A DNA stretch of 64,000 bases from CAILHX01 sp046155285. Its GTDB lineage: Bacteria > Pseudomonadota > Gammaproteobacteria > Burkholderiales > Methylophilaceae. The stretch lies in contig JBJXEA010000010.1 in NCBI GenBank assembly GCA_046155285.1, forward strand, positions 1 to 64,000, in the 5' to 3' direction. Positions within the stretch are counted from its first letter, which is position 1, and every line of letters starts with the position of its first letter. This document shows, in pieces, positions 34,505-44,494 of this stretch. Position numbers and translations under genes: made by a program. The notes beneath the pieces were generated by a model. The model saw only the letters and a program-made list of their open reading frames with translations, was not told the origin of the DNA and ran no database searches.

Positions 34505-35338
34505 ATGAAAAAACTACTCGCTGCCCTGCTGACAGCAGCTCTGCTGGCAAGCTGCTCACCCATCAAGACCACCAACGCCGGTGCAGTCGGCGTGCAGCGC
34601 AAGCAATATGCGCTGCTCTCCGCTAAACAAGTGGAGGGCATGGCGGCACAGAGTTATGTTTCTACGCTAAAAGACGCAGACAAGAAAAACAAGCTTAACC
34701 CCAACGCACAACAAACCGAACGCGTGCGCATCATCGCCAATCGTCTCATCGCGCAAACCACGGTATTCCGCGCCGATGCTGCCAAGTGGAAATGGGAAGT
34801 CAATGTGCAGGAAAGCCCCGAGGTCAACGCCTACTGCATGCCCGGTGGCAAGATTATGGTCTACACCGGCCTCATCGAAAAACTCAAAGCTACCGACGAT
34901 GAGTTGGCCGCGGTAATGGGTCACGAAATCGCCCACGCACTGCGCGAGCATGGCCGTGAGCGCATGTCTGAAGCCTATGCCCAGCAAGGCTTGGTGTTGG
35001 GTGTGGGGTTGCTAGCAAGTATTTTCCTGGATGACCCAAAAGCCGCACAAACCTCAATGGGACTAGCTTCAACAGTAAGCTCCGTCGCCATCACCCTGCC
35101 CCACAGCCGTGAACAAGAGCGCGAAGGCGACCGCATTGGTTTGGAACTCTCAGCCCGTGCTGCTTATGACCCCCATGCCGCGATTACCCTATGGCAAAAA
35201 ATGGCGCAGCAAGGCGGGCAAAAACCACCTGAGTTTTTAAGCACCCACCCTGCGGACGAAGCCAGAATTGCCGACATGCAGCGCTTGCTACCTGTGGTTA
35301 CACCCTTGTATCAAGAGGCCAAGCTACAGCCGCATTAG
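34505..35338 (+). CDS. M48 family metalloprotease lipoprotein
   Basis: This 277-residue lipoprotein (lipobox LLASC) carries the zinc motif HEIAHALREH and the downstream HSREQEREGDRIGLEL, as in the periplasmic LoiP/BepA-type proteases that maintain the outer membrane. No TPR domain follows, so it is closer to the short LoiP/YcaL type than to BepA. It starts 17 bases after the EF-hand gene. Confidence 0.9.
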   Translation: MKKLLAALLTAALLASCSPIKTTNAGAVGVQRKQYALLSAKQVEGMAAQSYVSTLKDADKKNKLNPNAQQTERVRIIANRLIAQTTVFRADAAKWKWEVNVQESPEVNAYCMPGGKIMVYTGLIEKLKATDDELAAVMGHEIAHALREHGRERMSEAYAQQGLVLGVGLLASIFLDDPKAAQTSMGLASTVSSVAITLPHSREQEREGDRIGLELSARAAYDPHAAITLWQKMAQQGGQKPPEFLSTHPADEARIADMQRLLPVVTPLYQEAKLQPH

Positions 35339-35356
35339 TTCGTAGGGAACAAGTTT

Positions 35357-36169
35357 CTAGTGGCGTTCCATACCAAACTGTTGCATGACAGCGGTAGCCG
35401 TTTCCTCTATTGAGCGACTGGTGTTATCCAGAAATTTAATCCCCTCCCGTCGCATCATGTCTTCTGCCAGTGTGAGTTCATGGCGGCAATTGTTTATTGC
35501 GGAATACACGCTATCTGGGCGGCGTTCTTTGCGCACGTTGCTGAGGCGTTCGGCGGTGACGGTCAGGCCGAACAGTTTTTTGCGATGTTGCGCCAGTGTG
35601 CCGGGGAGTTGCCTGCGTTCGAAGTCTTCGGGCAGTAAGGGGTAATTGGCGCATTTGATGCCGAACTGCATGGCGAGATAAAGGCTGGTAGGGGTTTTGC
35701 CGCAGCGGGAAACGCCCACCAAAATCAGGTCGGCTTCTTCCAGGTCTTCATCGCTGACCCCATCATCGTGCTTGAGGGTGAAGTTGATGGCGTTGAGACG
35801 CACTCTAAACTCGTTACTGGCTACACGCCGCGCCATGCCGATTTCTTGTGCGGGCGGCATGCCTAGCTCAGCGGAGAGTGGGTCAATGAAAGTGCCGAAC
35901 AAATCCAAGCTAAGCGCGTCGCATTCCCTAAACACGGCGCGAATGTCGGAGCCGACCAAAGTCATCACCAGAATCGGGCGGTGGCCATCTTTTTCTTGTG
36001 CTCTTGCAATGCGGGTAGCAACTTCGCGGGCTTTGTCAGCACTGTCTATAAACGGTACGCGATGTTGCTCGAACTCGATGCCATCAAAGTGGGCTAGTAA
36101 GCTTAAACCTAGGGCTTCAGCGGTGATGCCGGTGCTATCAGAAATAAAAAACACGCTACGCTTGGGCAT
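35357..36169 (-). CDS. ppsR: PEP synthase regulatory protein PpsR (bifunctional kinase/pyrophosphorylase)
   Basis: PpsR phosphorylates and dephosphorylates PEP synthase. The 270-residue protein starts MPKRSVFFISDSTGITAE, with the P-loop-like VGVSRCGKTPTSLYLAMQ. GGAG precedes the ATG at 36169; the upstream frame (to 36265) overlaps glnE and is not used. PpsA itself is not in the window. It is divergent from glnE with about 20-29 bases between starts. Confidence 0.92.
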   Translation of the reverse strand: MPKRSVFFISDSTGITAEALGLSLLAHFDGIEFEQHRVPFIDSADKAREVATRIARAQEKDGHRPILVMTLVGSDIRAVFRECDALSLDLFGTFIDPLSAELGMPPAQEIGMARRVASNEFRVRLNAINFTLKHDDGVSDEDLEEADLILVGVSRCGKTPTSLYLAMQFGIKCANYPLLPEDFERRQLPGTLAQHRKKLFGLTVTAERLSNVRKERRPDSVYSAINNCRHELTLAEDMMRREGIKFLDNTSRSIEETATAVMQQFGMERH

Positions 36170-36185
36170 AATCAACTCCATTAGG

Positions 36186-36191
36186 CATAAT
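36186..36191 (+). promoter_or_regulatory. -10 box before glnE
   Basis: TTGGGC (36162-36167), 18 bases and CATAAT (36186-36191) make a possible promoter. It is 7 bases before the second ATG of glnE at 36199 and inside the first one, which favours 36199 as a leaderless start. Its -35 lies in the ppsR coding region. Confidence 0.4.
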
Positions 36192-38856
36192 GCTTCGCAT
36201 GATAGCATCACTCTCCCCGTTGGCCGATAGCGCCCTGCTGCAACGTGCTGGCGATTTAAGCCCATTTTTCAAGCGCAGCTTACAGGCACCATTGCCAGAC
36301 TTGCAGCGCGTGTTCAGTGCGGCGGAAATGCTCGCTTCGCTGCCCGCGGTGGACGACGAAATCAGCCTGAAGCGAGTCTTGAGACAGCTCAGAAAAAGCG
36401 TGATGCTGCGACTGATTGCCCGCGATTTGAACGGATTGGCGGACTTGGTGGAAGTTGTGGAAACCTGCACTTGTCTGGCTGAAGTCACGCTAAATTTCGC
36501 GGTGCAACATTTAGAAGCTTGGCAGCGTGCGCTTTACGGTATTCCAATCGGTGAAAACGGCGTGGAACAGCGTTTCATCGTGGTCGGCATGGGCAAGCTA
36601 GGCGGGCGTGAGTTAAATGTATCTTCAGACATAGACCTAATTTTTTCCTATGAAGAAGACGGAACAACAAACGGCGAAAATGCCATCAGTAACCACGAAT
36701 TCTTTTCTCGTCTAGGCAAAAAACTCATCAGTGCGATCCATGATAAAACCGAAGATGGTTTCGTATTTCGTGTGGATATGGCGTTGCGGCCAGATGGCAA
36801 TTCCGGGCCGCTGGTTTCCAGTTTTGCCGCGCTGGAGGAATATTACCAACTGCAAGGCCGTGAATGGGAGCGCTATGCGTGGATTAAAGGCCGCGTGGTG
36901 GTGGACGATGGTGTCGCACTGGAAAAGTTGCTGAAGCCTTTCGTGTTCCGCAAATATCTGGATTTTGGCGCGTTTGCGGCGATGCGCGAGATGAAAGCGC
37001 AAATCCAGAACGAAATCGAAACCCGCGACATGGCCGACAACATCAAGCTGGGCGCGGGCGGTATACGTGAGATTGAATTTATCGCGCAGGTGTTTCAGTT
37101 GCTGCGCGGCGGGCAGCAAGCGGAATTGCAGATTCGCCCCACGCTGCAAGTATTGGCGCTGCTGCAAAGCAAAAATCTGCTGCCAGCCAAGACCGTACTT
37201 GAACTCACGCAGGCTTACGTGTTTTTACGCAATCTGGAACATCGTTTGCAGTATTTGCACGACGCGCAAACCCAGACCCTGCCTGGCGACGATGAAGATC
37301 GTATGCGTATCGCCAAAGCTATGAGTTTTGCCGGTTGGAAATCATTCTTACGCGCCTTGAATGTGCATCGCAGCCATGTTGAGCAACATTTCAGCCAGAT
37401 TTTCGCCACCACGCAAGTGCCAGTGAGCGCGGAGACGAATTGGTGGGCGAATATCGCGGAAAATCCAAAGCACGCCAAACATGCGTTGACAGCTTTAGGA
37501 TTCCAAAAAGACACCGTGGAGCATCTCTATAGCCTAGCAAACAGCCCGCAATATAGGCAATTGCCGCCGGTTAGCAGTGCGCGGTTTGATGCGCTGATTC
37601 CGCTAATCGCGCAAGAATCGGCCAAGCTCGATAACCAAGATGCTGCGCTGGCGCGGCTGCTGGAGTTGCTCCGCGCCATTTGTCGCCGTGCCAGCTATTT
37701 GGCGCTGCTGGCCGAATATCCGCAAGTGTTGCAAGGCTTGTGCAAGCTGTGCGCGGCTTCGCCTTGGTTGGCGCAGTATTTGACGCAGCACCCGATTCTG
37801 CTGGACGAACTGCTAGTCCCCAGCACGCTGCACACAGCGCCGGATTTTGTCGCATTGCGGCAGGAATTGGAGCGCAGGCTACTAGCTTGCGGCGACGATG
37901 TTGAGCAAAAATTGGATGTGTTGCGCCATTTCAAACACAGCCAAACTTTTCGCTTTGCCGCGCAGGATGTTGCTGGAAAGCTAACAGTTGAAACGCTTTC
38001 CGATTACCTCAGCAATTTGGCCGATATGTTGCTGGACGCGGTGTTGCGCCATGCTTGGACGGGATTAAAGCAAGCACATATTGCAGCCCCAAAATTTGCG
38101 GTGATTGGCTACGGTAAGCTGGGTGGGCGTGAGCTAGGCTATGCCTCGGATTTGGACATTGTGTTTTTGTACGACGATGACGCGGAAAACGCTGCCGAAA
38201 TTTACGCGCGTCTGGCGCAGCGCATCAACCATTGGCTGAGCAGCCATACGCCAGCGGGCTTGTTGTATGAGGCTGACCTTGCGCTGCGCCCGGATGGCGG
38301 CAGTGGTTTGTTGGTGAGCAGCGTGCAAGCTTTTGCGGAATATCAGCAAAATAGCGCTTGGGTGTGGGAACATCAAGCGCTGACGCGAGCCAGATTTTGT
38401 GCGGGAGATGCCAACATCGGCGAGGCTTTTGAAGCCATTCGACGCGATATTATTGGTCAAGAACGCGACCTTAAAAAACTACGGACTGAGATTTCTTCTA
38501 TGCGCCAGCAAATGCTGGAAGCGCACCCCAACAATAGCGGTTTGTTTGATTTGAAACATGACCGCGGCGGCATCATAGACGTGGAGTTCATGGTGCAGTT
38601 TTTGGTGTTGGCGCACGCACATCAACACCCTGCGCTATTAGGCAATCTGGGCAATATCGCTTTGCTGAACATAGCCGGGGAGTTGGGTTTGGTCGCGGCG
38701 GATATGGCTAAAGACGTTGCGGATGCCTATCGCGTGTTCAGGAAGAAACAGCACGCCTTGCGGCTGCAAGGAGAGGCTTATCCAAGAGTGAAGCTATCGA
38801 CGGTACGAAATGAAGTGAAGAAAGTACGTGAGCTGTGGTGTCATTTGTTGGCATGA
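36190..38856 (+). CDS. glnE: bifunctional glutamine synthetase adenylyltransferase/deadenylylase GlnE
   Basis: GlnE controls glutamine synthetase by adding or removing AMP. The 888-residue protein has the deadenylylase half with VGMGKLGGRELNVSSDIDL (Asp147 and Asp149) and the adenylyltransferase half with IGYGKLGGRELGYASDLDI, each followed by LRPDGNSG or LRPDGGSG motifs. The second ATG at 36199 is an equally likely start. The stop is followed by repeat B copy 1. Confidence 0.95.
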   Translation: MLRMIASLSPLADSALLQRAGDLSPFFKRSLQAPLPDLQRVFSAAEMLASLPAVDDEISLKRVLRQLRKSVMLRLIARDLNGLADLVEVVETCTCLAEVTLNFAVQHLEAWQRALYGIPIGENGVEQRFIVVGMGKLGGRELNVSSDIDLIFSYEEDGTTNGENAISNHEFFSRLGKKLISAIHDKTEDGFVFRVDMALRPDGNSGPLVSSFAALEEYYQLQGREWERYAWIKGRVVVDDGVALEKLLKPFVFRKYLDFGAFAAMREMKAQIQNEIETRDMADNIKLGAGGIREIEFIAQVFQLLRGGQQAELQIRPTLQVLALLQSKNLLPAKTVLELTQAYVFLRNLEHRLQYLHDAQTQTLPGDDEDRMRIAKAMSFAGWKSFLRALNVHRSHVEQHFSQIFATTQVPVSAETNWWANIAENPKHAKHALTALGFQKDTVEHLYSLANSPQYRQLPPVSSARFDALIPLIAQESAKLDNQDAALARLLELLRAICRRASYLALLAEYPQVLQGLCKLCAASPWLAQYLTQHPILLDELLVPSTLHTAPDFVALRQELERRLLACGDDVEQKLDVLRHFKHSQTFRFAAQDVAGKLTVETLSDYLSNLADMLLDAVLRHAWTGLKQAHIAAPKFAVIGYGKLGGRELGYASDLDIVFLYDDDAENAAEIYARLAQRINHWLSSHTPAGLLYEADLALRPDGGSGLLVSSVQAFAEYQQNSAWVWEHQALTRARFCAGDANIGEAFEAIRRDIIGQERDLKKLRTEISSMRQQMLEAHPNNSGLFDLKHDRGGIIDVEFMVQFLVLAHAHQHPALLGNLGNIALLNIAGELGLVAADMAKDVADAYRVFRKKQHALRLQGEAYPRVKLSTVRNEVKKVRELWCHLLA

Positions 38857-38889
38857 ATAAACGAGATTGTCTATTAGCCTCAAATTACC

Positions 38890-39043
38890 GTCATTCCCGC
38901 GGAGGGTATGACAGGGGTTTCGCACAGCATGCTGTGCGCCTACGCGTCCTGCAAGGAGGAATCCAGTCAAATATCAACGGAGCGCATGGTCTCTAGGACG
39001 TCTCTCTCTGGCTTGTCTAGATTCCCGCCTCCGCGGGAATGAC
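38890..39043. repeat. palindromic repeat family B, copy 1
   Basis: The element starts GTCATTCCCGCGGAGG and ends CCTCCGCGGGAATGAC, with an inner palindrome CGCACAGCATGCTGTGCG. It fills most of the 220-base gap between glnE and the following minus-strand gene. Other copies are at 44284, 55951 and 61672. Confidence 0.85.
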
Positions 39044-39076
39044 GAACTTGTCAGTACTTAGATGGAGAATCTCGGT

Positions 39077-42000
39077 TTAAGCCTTTTTTAGCAATTTACT
39101 CAGCGCCTCGGCCTTTATCGGGCGACTAAAGTGAAAGCCTTGATAGGCATCGCAGCCATATTGGCGCAGGAAAGAGAACTGCTGGTCGTTCTCCACGCCC
39201 TCAGCAATCACGGTGAGGTTCAAGCTCTTGGCCATGGCGATGATAGCCCGTGAAATGGAAGCATCATCAGGGTTACTGTCTAGGCCATGCACAAAAGACT
39301 GATCTATCTTCAGCACGTCCACCGGGAAATATTTGAGATAAGCCAACGATGAATATCCCGTACCAAAATCGTCTACCGAGATTTTGAATCCCAGTTTTTT
39401 TAATTCAGTCAGCTTGAGGATGGTGTCATTGGTGTCATGCATCAAGATGCCTTCGGTCAGCTCTAGCTCAATGCTACTGGCTGTAACACCATGCTTTTCC
39501 ATGATCCGCAACAGTTGATTGATGAAGACGGGTTGGAAGAACTGGCGTGGGCTGATGTTGATGGCGACACGCGCCATCTCAGCACATAAACCGGCATCCA
39601 TCCACAGTTTTTTCTGTTTGCAGGCGGCATCTATCACCCAATTGCCTAAGGTCAAAATCAATCCATTTTCCTCGGCGATAGGAATAAATTTTGCCGGGGG
39701 AATCTCGCCCAAAGTGGCACTGTTCCAACGTAACAGCGCTTCGACACTGAGAATACGGCCATCGGCATCTACTTGCGGCTGGTACACCAGCGACAACTCT
39801 TTACGTTCGATGGCATAGCGCAGCGCATTATCCAAACCTAGACGCTGCACCGCGCTAGCGTTCATGTCGTGAGCATAAAACTGGTAGTTATTGCGACCAT
39901 TGTTTTTGGCGTGATACATGGCGGTGTCGGCGTTGCGAATGAGTTCCACCATGTCTTCGGTATCGGTGGGGAAGATGCTGATGCCGATAGACGGCGTGAC
40001 TGAGGCTTCCATGCCATCTAAGTTAAACGGCGTACTCAGTGCTTCGCGTATCTTTTCACCCACGGTAGAAGCCGCGTAGAGCGCATCAGCATTGTTGGCG
40101 AGATCGGGCAACAACAGTACGAACTCATCGCCGCCTTGACGCGCCACGGTGTCGCCTTCCCGCACGCAAGCCAGAATGCGCTGGGTGGTTTGTTGCAGCA
40201 AGTTATCACCGGCCAAGTGACCCAGCGAGTCATTGACTTGCTTGAAGTGATCCAAGTCCATGAACAACAGCGCCACGAATTTGTCATTACGATGTGCATT
40301 AGCCAAGGCCAGCTTGAGGCGGTCTTCCAGCAGGCGGCGGTTGGGCAGATTGGTTAAGGTGTCGTAGTAAGCCAGTTCGCGAATTTTCTCTTCGTCCTGT
40401 TTAGCCTTGGAAATATCATTGGAGATGGCCACATAGTGCAACACTTGGCCACGATCATCTTTGATGGCGGAGATATGCACCCATTCTGGATATATTTCCC
40501 CATTTTTACGGGCGCGCCACAACTCACCGCTCCAATAACCATCGAGACGCAAGTCATTTTGAATTGCCTGATAGAAGCTTTCGTCGTGTTTACCAGAGCG
40601 TAAAAATAGTGTATCGCGCCCAAGTACATCTTCCTCACTATAGCCAGTGATACGGGTAAATGCAGGATTGACGTGAATGATCTTATTGTGTGGCGGGCAG
40701 GTGATGATGATGCTTTCTGAATTTTTCTCAAATACAGATGCCGCGAGCCGCATCTCATCTTCTTGGGCTTTTCTTAGATCAATATCCTCATGAGTGCCCA
40801 CGATGCGCAATGGTTTGCCTTTGGCATCACGACTGACCAGTTTACCTCTGGCGTGTATCCACTTCCATTCGCCATTTTTGCAGCGCATGCGATATTCGAT
40901 AGAATAAATTGGAGATCGGCCATGCAAATAATCTTCCAGATGAGCAAGTACCGCTTTTCTATCCTCCTTATGTAGTCTATTTATCCATTCATTGAACTCA
41001 TCCGACAGTTCACCATCAGCATAGCCATATATTTCGTGGTAGCGGGGTGAGAACCATTCTTTCCCAGTAGTAACGTCCCAATCGAAAAGTCCGTCTTCGT
41101 TGGCTTCCAGTGCCAATCTCCAATGGTCTTCGCTGTCGTGCAATTTTTTCTCATGGAGCAAGCGCTGAGTAACATCGTTCAGCACCATCACCACGCCACT
41201 CACATTCCTCTCGTGGTCTAAAATTGGTGCCGCGGAACTCTCAATCGGATATTCATGCCCATCCGCACGCAGCAGCAGCACATAATCGGACTGCATGGTG
41301 ACCAATCCTTTACGCAACACCTTAAAGATGGGGATTTCTATAGGATCACGGGTGTCGGAATCCACCAATTTGCACAGGTCTTGTATGGGCAAGCCTGCGC
41401 AGTTCTCAAGCGTAATTCCTAACATTTCCTCGGCCAGCGGATTGAGAAACTCTACTTTGCCTATGTTATCTACCACAATCACCGCGTCGCCGATGGAAGA
41501 CAGTGTGGCTAGACTGCGTTCTTTTTCGGCGATTAACGACAGGCTGTTTTTACGCAGGAGCCAGAACACCGGGGTCATGAATGCTGCCAGCAGCACAATG
41601 TCCAACGCCGTTGATGCGGCGTAATTGAACTCATTAAGCCCGGTAGATCGAATCAAATACATCACGACCGATTCCACCACGACCAGCACCAGCAACATGC
41701 GCCATATAGAAACACTACTGGCGCTTAGGGTGATGACGAGCATGAAGCCCATTAACAGCAACACGATGATGCCGATGGGTAGCGCCAGCAAATCACCATG
41801 GATATTGAATGGGACGTTTTGGCAGATGGCATTGGCAGAGACTTCAGCCGCCGCCATGCCGGAATAATGCAGAGCGCTGATGGCCAAACCGATGATTAGG
41901 CTGGCGGTGCGTTTGAGACTTTCTTTTTCACTGGGCGGGGTGATGGCAGGGTTCATGCGTGTGAGAAACCACAGTGCCGCGCCAGAGCCGGTGAATCCAA

Positions 42001-42445
42001 TGAGCATCGAAAGCGTGACCAGTGCGGGGTTGTAGCTGATGGCGGGCATCATAGGCATGGCTGCCATCCCCACGTAGTGCATGGAAATGATTCCGGTGCC
42101 TAACAGTAGGCTGCTCAGTATCCAGCGGGAGGTGCTGATTTGTGTCGTGTGAGATGACGCAAAGGCAAACCAGAATGCAAAGCCAGAGGAAATGACCGCA
42201 AGCAGCCAGGAGATGGCGGTGATACGAATGTCATAGAACAGCGGGATGGGCAGGCGCAAAGCGAGCATGCCAATAAAATGCATAGACCAGATGCCGCTGC
42301 CTATGACCAGTGCGCCAGCAGCAATCCAGAGTATGCGCTTGGAATTGGTGGCGATTTTTTGAACTAGGGATAGCGCGGTATAAGCTGCCGCGCAGGCAAT
42401 CAGCACTGACAGCAATACCATCCATAAATTGTAGGTTCCGACCAT
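39077..42445 (-). CDS. MHYT-PAS-GGDEF-EAL cyclic-di-GMP enzyme
   Basis: The 1122-residue inner-membrane protein starts with a seven-helix MHYT sensor (motifs SMHFIGMLAL, SMHYVGMAAM and ALHYSGMAAA), a domain proposed to bind copper and sense O2, CO or NO. Three PAS segments (about 310-660) follow, then GGDEF (RQGGDEFVLLL, with an I-site REGD five residues before it) and EAL (SVEALLRW, ELTEGILM, DDFGTGYSSLAYL). All catalytic residues are present in both domains, so it may make or degrade cyclic-di-GMP. No ribosome site is clear before the ATG. Confidence 0.94.
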   Translation of the reverse strand: MVGTYNLWMVLLSVLIACAAAYTALSLVQKIATNSKRILWIAAGALVIGSGIWSMHFIGMLALRLPIPLFYDIRITAISWLLAVISSGFAFWFAFASSHTTQISTSRWILSSLLLGTGIISMHYVGMAAMPMMPAISYNPALVTLSMLIGFTGSGAALWFLTRMNPAITPPSEKESLKRTASLIIGLAISALHYSGMAAAEVSANAICQNVPFNIHGDLLALPIGIIVLLLMGFMLVITLSASSVSIWRMLLVLVVVESVVMYLIRSTGLNEFNYAASTALDIVLLAAFMTPVFWLLRKNSLSLIAEKERSLATLSSIGDAVIVVDNIGKVEFLNPLAEEMLGITLENCAGLPIQDLCKLVDSDTRDPIEIPIFKVLRKGLVTMQSDYVLLLRADGHEYPIESSAAPILDHERNVSGVVMVLNDVTQRLLHEKKLHDSEDHWRLALEANEDGLFDWDVTTGKEWFSPRYHEIYGYADGELSDEFNEWINRLHKEDRKAVLAHLEDYLHGRSPIYSIEYRMRCKNGEWKWIHARGKLVSRDAKGKPLRIVGTHEDIDLRKAQEDEMRLAASVFEKNSESIIITCPPHNKIIHVNPAFTRITGYSEEDVLGRDTLFLRSGKHDESFYQAIQNDLRLDGYWSGELWRARKNGEIYPEWVHISAIKDDRGQVLHYVAISNDISKAKQDEEKIRELAYYDTLTNLPNRRLLEDRLKLALANAHRNDKFVALLFMDLDHFKQVNDSLGHLAGDNLLQQTTQRILACVREGDTVARQGGDEFVLLLPDLANNADALYAASTVGEKIREALSTPFNLDGMEASVTPSIGISIFPTDTEDMVELIRNADTAMYHAKNNGRNNYQFYAHDMNASAVQRLGLDNALRYAIERKELSLVYQPQVDADGRILSVEALLRWNSATLGEIPPAKFIPIAEENGLILTLGNWVIDAACKQKKLWMDAGLCAEMARVAINISPRQFFQPVFINQLLRIMEKHGVTASSIELELTEGILMHDTNDTILKLTELKKLGFKISVDDFGTGYSSLAYLKYFPVDVLKIDQSFVHGLDSNPDDASISRAIIAMAKSLNLTVIAEGVENDQQFSFLRQYGCDAYQGFHFSRPIKAEALSKLLKKA

Positions 42446-42576
42446 ACCAAATCACACTTTGCACCAAAATGGGGTTGTGGCAATCCTAACGGCATTGGCG
42501 GGTGATTTCAATGCTTTTTATTTGTGCTGGACACCGCTACACTTAAAGCCCTATTCGTTTGTGTGAAAGTTATCGC

Positions 42577-44298
42577 ATGAGTTTACGTTTTCGCTTGAAT
42601 TTGCTGATTACTGTTTTGATGCTGCTCTTCATGGTGGCGACCGGCGCGGTGATTGTGAAAGGCACCCGCGCTTCCATTCAAGAAGGCGTGGAGGCGGCGG
42701 TGCGCGTGACCACGCAGCTACTGGACACCGTCGTTGAAAGCGCTTTCAGTGACCCTGAATCCGGTCATGCTTATGAGACGATGCACCATTTTTTGCAATC
42801 GTTGGGGCATGTGCGTAGCAGCGATATTTTTCTTTATGACAATGTGGGCAGGCTGATTTACCAATCCCCGCCTTCCAAATATCGCGCCAACGTCAATCCG
42901 CCGCAGTGGTTTGTATCTTTGGTGAGCCCTAAACAAGAGGCGGTGATGAAGCGAGTGGGCGCGGCCACCTTGATGGTGCGCTCTGACCCCAGCGGCGCGG
43001 TGCGTGAGGCGTGGAATGGTTTAGTGCCTTTGATGTGGGTGGCGGGTGGGTTTTTCATTTTCCTCAACCTAGTGGTGTATTGGGTGCTGGGACTTGCTTT
43101 GCGGCCTATGGGCGGAGTGCTGAAAGCCATCAACAGCATGGAACAGGGCAATTTAAGCGTACGTTTGCCGAAATTTGGCTTGCCGGAATTTCATCAGATA
43201 GGCCAAAGTTTCAACCGCATGGCGGCATCATTAGAAACTAGCACTGAAGAAAGCCGCCGCTTGGCGCTGGTGGTCAAGCAAACCGGCGACGCCATCATGA
43301 TGCACGGGCTGGATGGGAACATTTCCTTGTGGAATCCGGCAGCAGAAAAGCTGTTCGGTTATTCCGCCGCAGACATCATAGGCAAATCGGCGGCCTTGCT
43401 GATGCCCAAAGGCCGTGAACATGAGTTGAAGCGCAATTTGGTGATGATTGCGGATAGGCGGCAGATTGAAAACGTGGAAACGCAGCGCATCACGCGCAGT
43501 GGCAGGGTGTTGGACGTGGTGCTGTCAGCTTCACCGTTGATAGATCCGCATGAAAATAAAGTGATCGGTGAAATCTGCACCATGCGCGACGTGACCGAGC
43601 GCAAACGCATGGAAGAAGCCGAGCGCGAACTGGAAGAAAACCGCCAGCTGACGCAGTTGATTCAACATCACATTGAAGACGAACGCCGCAGTCTGGCGCG
43701 TGAGCTGCACGACGAGCTAGGGCAGTATGTGACAGCGGTGAAAACCTTTGCTGTGGCGATTGTTAATAAAACCCAAGAAGCCATGCCAGAAGTCTCCTCC
43801 AGCGCACAGACCATCGTTGCGGCCGCGAATCATATCTACGACGGCATGCACAACATTATTCGCCAGTTGCGACCTGGGGCGCTGGATAACTTGGGATTGA
43901 CGGAAACCCTGCGCGACGCGGTGGCGGGCTGGCAAGCGCAAAATCCGCAAATGAAATTTATGCTGGAGTTTGTTGGTGAATTGGATAATCTAGGCGAAAC
44001 CATCAATATCAATCTCTACCGCATTGTGCAAGAATCGGTGACCAATGCAGTGCGCTATTCTGAAGCCAGCGAACTGCACATTCAGTTGGTGCGAACCGCC
44101 GCAGGAAACATCAGTCTCACGGTGCAGGACAACGGCGTGGGAATGAATATGGGCGATGTGGATCAAACCCAGCATTTCGGCTTATTGGGCATGCGCGAAC
44201 GCGTGCAGGCGCTGAATGGTGTGTTTAGTGTGGATTCTGAATTGGGGCATGGTGTGACGATTAAGGTAGAGATACCGTCAGCCGTCATTCCCGCGTAG
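42577..44298 (+). CDS. NarL-partner type sensor histidine kinase with PAS domain
   Basis: The 573-residue kinase starts MSLRFRLNLLITVLML and has two membrane helices (about 11-30 and 150-175) around a periplasmic sensor, HAMP (about 178-230), PAS (about 235-355) and a HisKA_3/HATPase pair with the His in LARELHDELGQYV and DNGVGM. The final residues (SAVIPA) and stop codon come from repeat B copy 2. The response regulator follows after the repeat. Ligand unknown. Confidence 0.93.
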   Translation: MSLRFRLNLLITVLMLLFMVATGAVIVKGTRASIQEGVEAAVRVTTQLLDTVVESAFSDPESGHAYETMHHFLQSLGHVRSSDIFLYDNVGRLIYQSPPSKYRANVNPPQWFVSLVSPKQEAVMKRVGAATLMVRSDPSGAVREAWNGLVPLMWVAGGFFIFLNLVVYWVLGLALRPMGGVLKAINSMEQGNLSVRLPKFGLPEFHQIGQSFNRMAASLETSTEESRRLALVVKQTGDAIMMHGLDGNISLWNPAAEKLFGYSAADIIGKSAALLMPKGREHELKRNLVMIADRRQIENVETQRITRSGRVLDVVLSASPLIDPHENKVIGEICTMRDVTERKRMEEAERELEENRQLTQLIQHHIEDERRSLARELHDELGQYVTAVKTFAVAIVNKTQEAMPEVSSSAQTIVAAANHIYDGMHNIIRQLRPGALDNLGLTETLRDAVAGWQAQNPQMKFMLEFVGELDNLGETININLYRIVQESVTNAVRYSEASELHIQLVRTAAGNISLTVQDNGVGMNMGDVDQTQHFGLLGMRERVQALNGVFSVDSELGHGVTIKVEIPSAVIPA

Positions 44299-44464
44299 GC
44301 GGGAATCCAGTCGAGCCAGAGAAGGACGCTTAGGCACATTGCACTCCGTTGAAGTTTGGCTGGATTCCTCCTTGCAGGACGCGTAGGCTTATGCCTAAGC
44401 CTACCGTAGCGCAGGCGCACAGCATGCTGTGCGAAACCCCTGTCATACCCTCCGCGGGAATGAC
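44284..44464. repeat. palindromic repeat family B, copy 2
   Basis: Starts GTCATTCCCGCGTAGGCGG inside the kinase gene, ends TCCGCGGGAATGAC, and contains the inverted inner palindrome cagcatgctg. It supplies the kinase stop codon (TAG at 44296) and separates the kinase from its regulator. Confidence 0.85.
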
Positions 44465-44494
44465 GAAAATAATACGTGTGAAGAGGTGTTAAAT

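Noticed and set aside
38857..39076. A small RNA gene in the glnE downstream gap
   Set aside because: The folded sequence is fully explained by repeat B copy 1; no separate promoter is visible.
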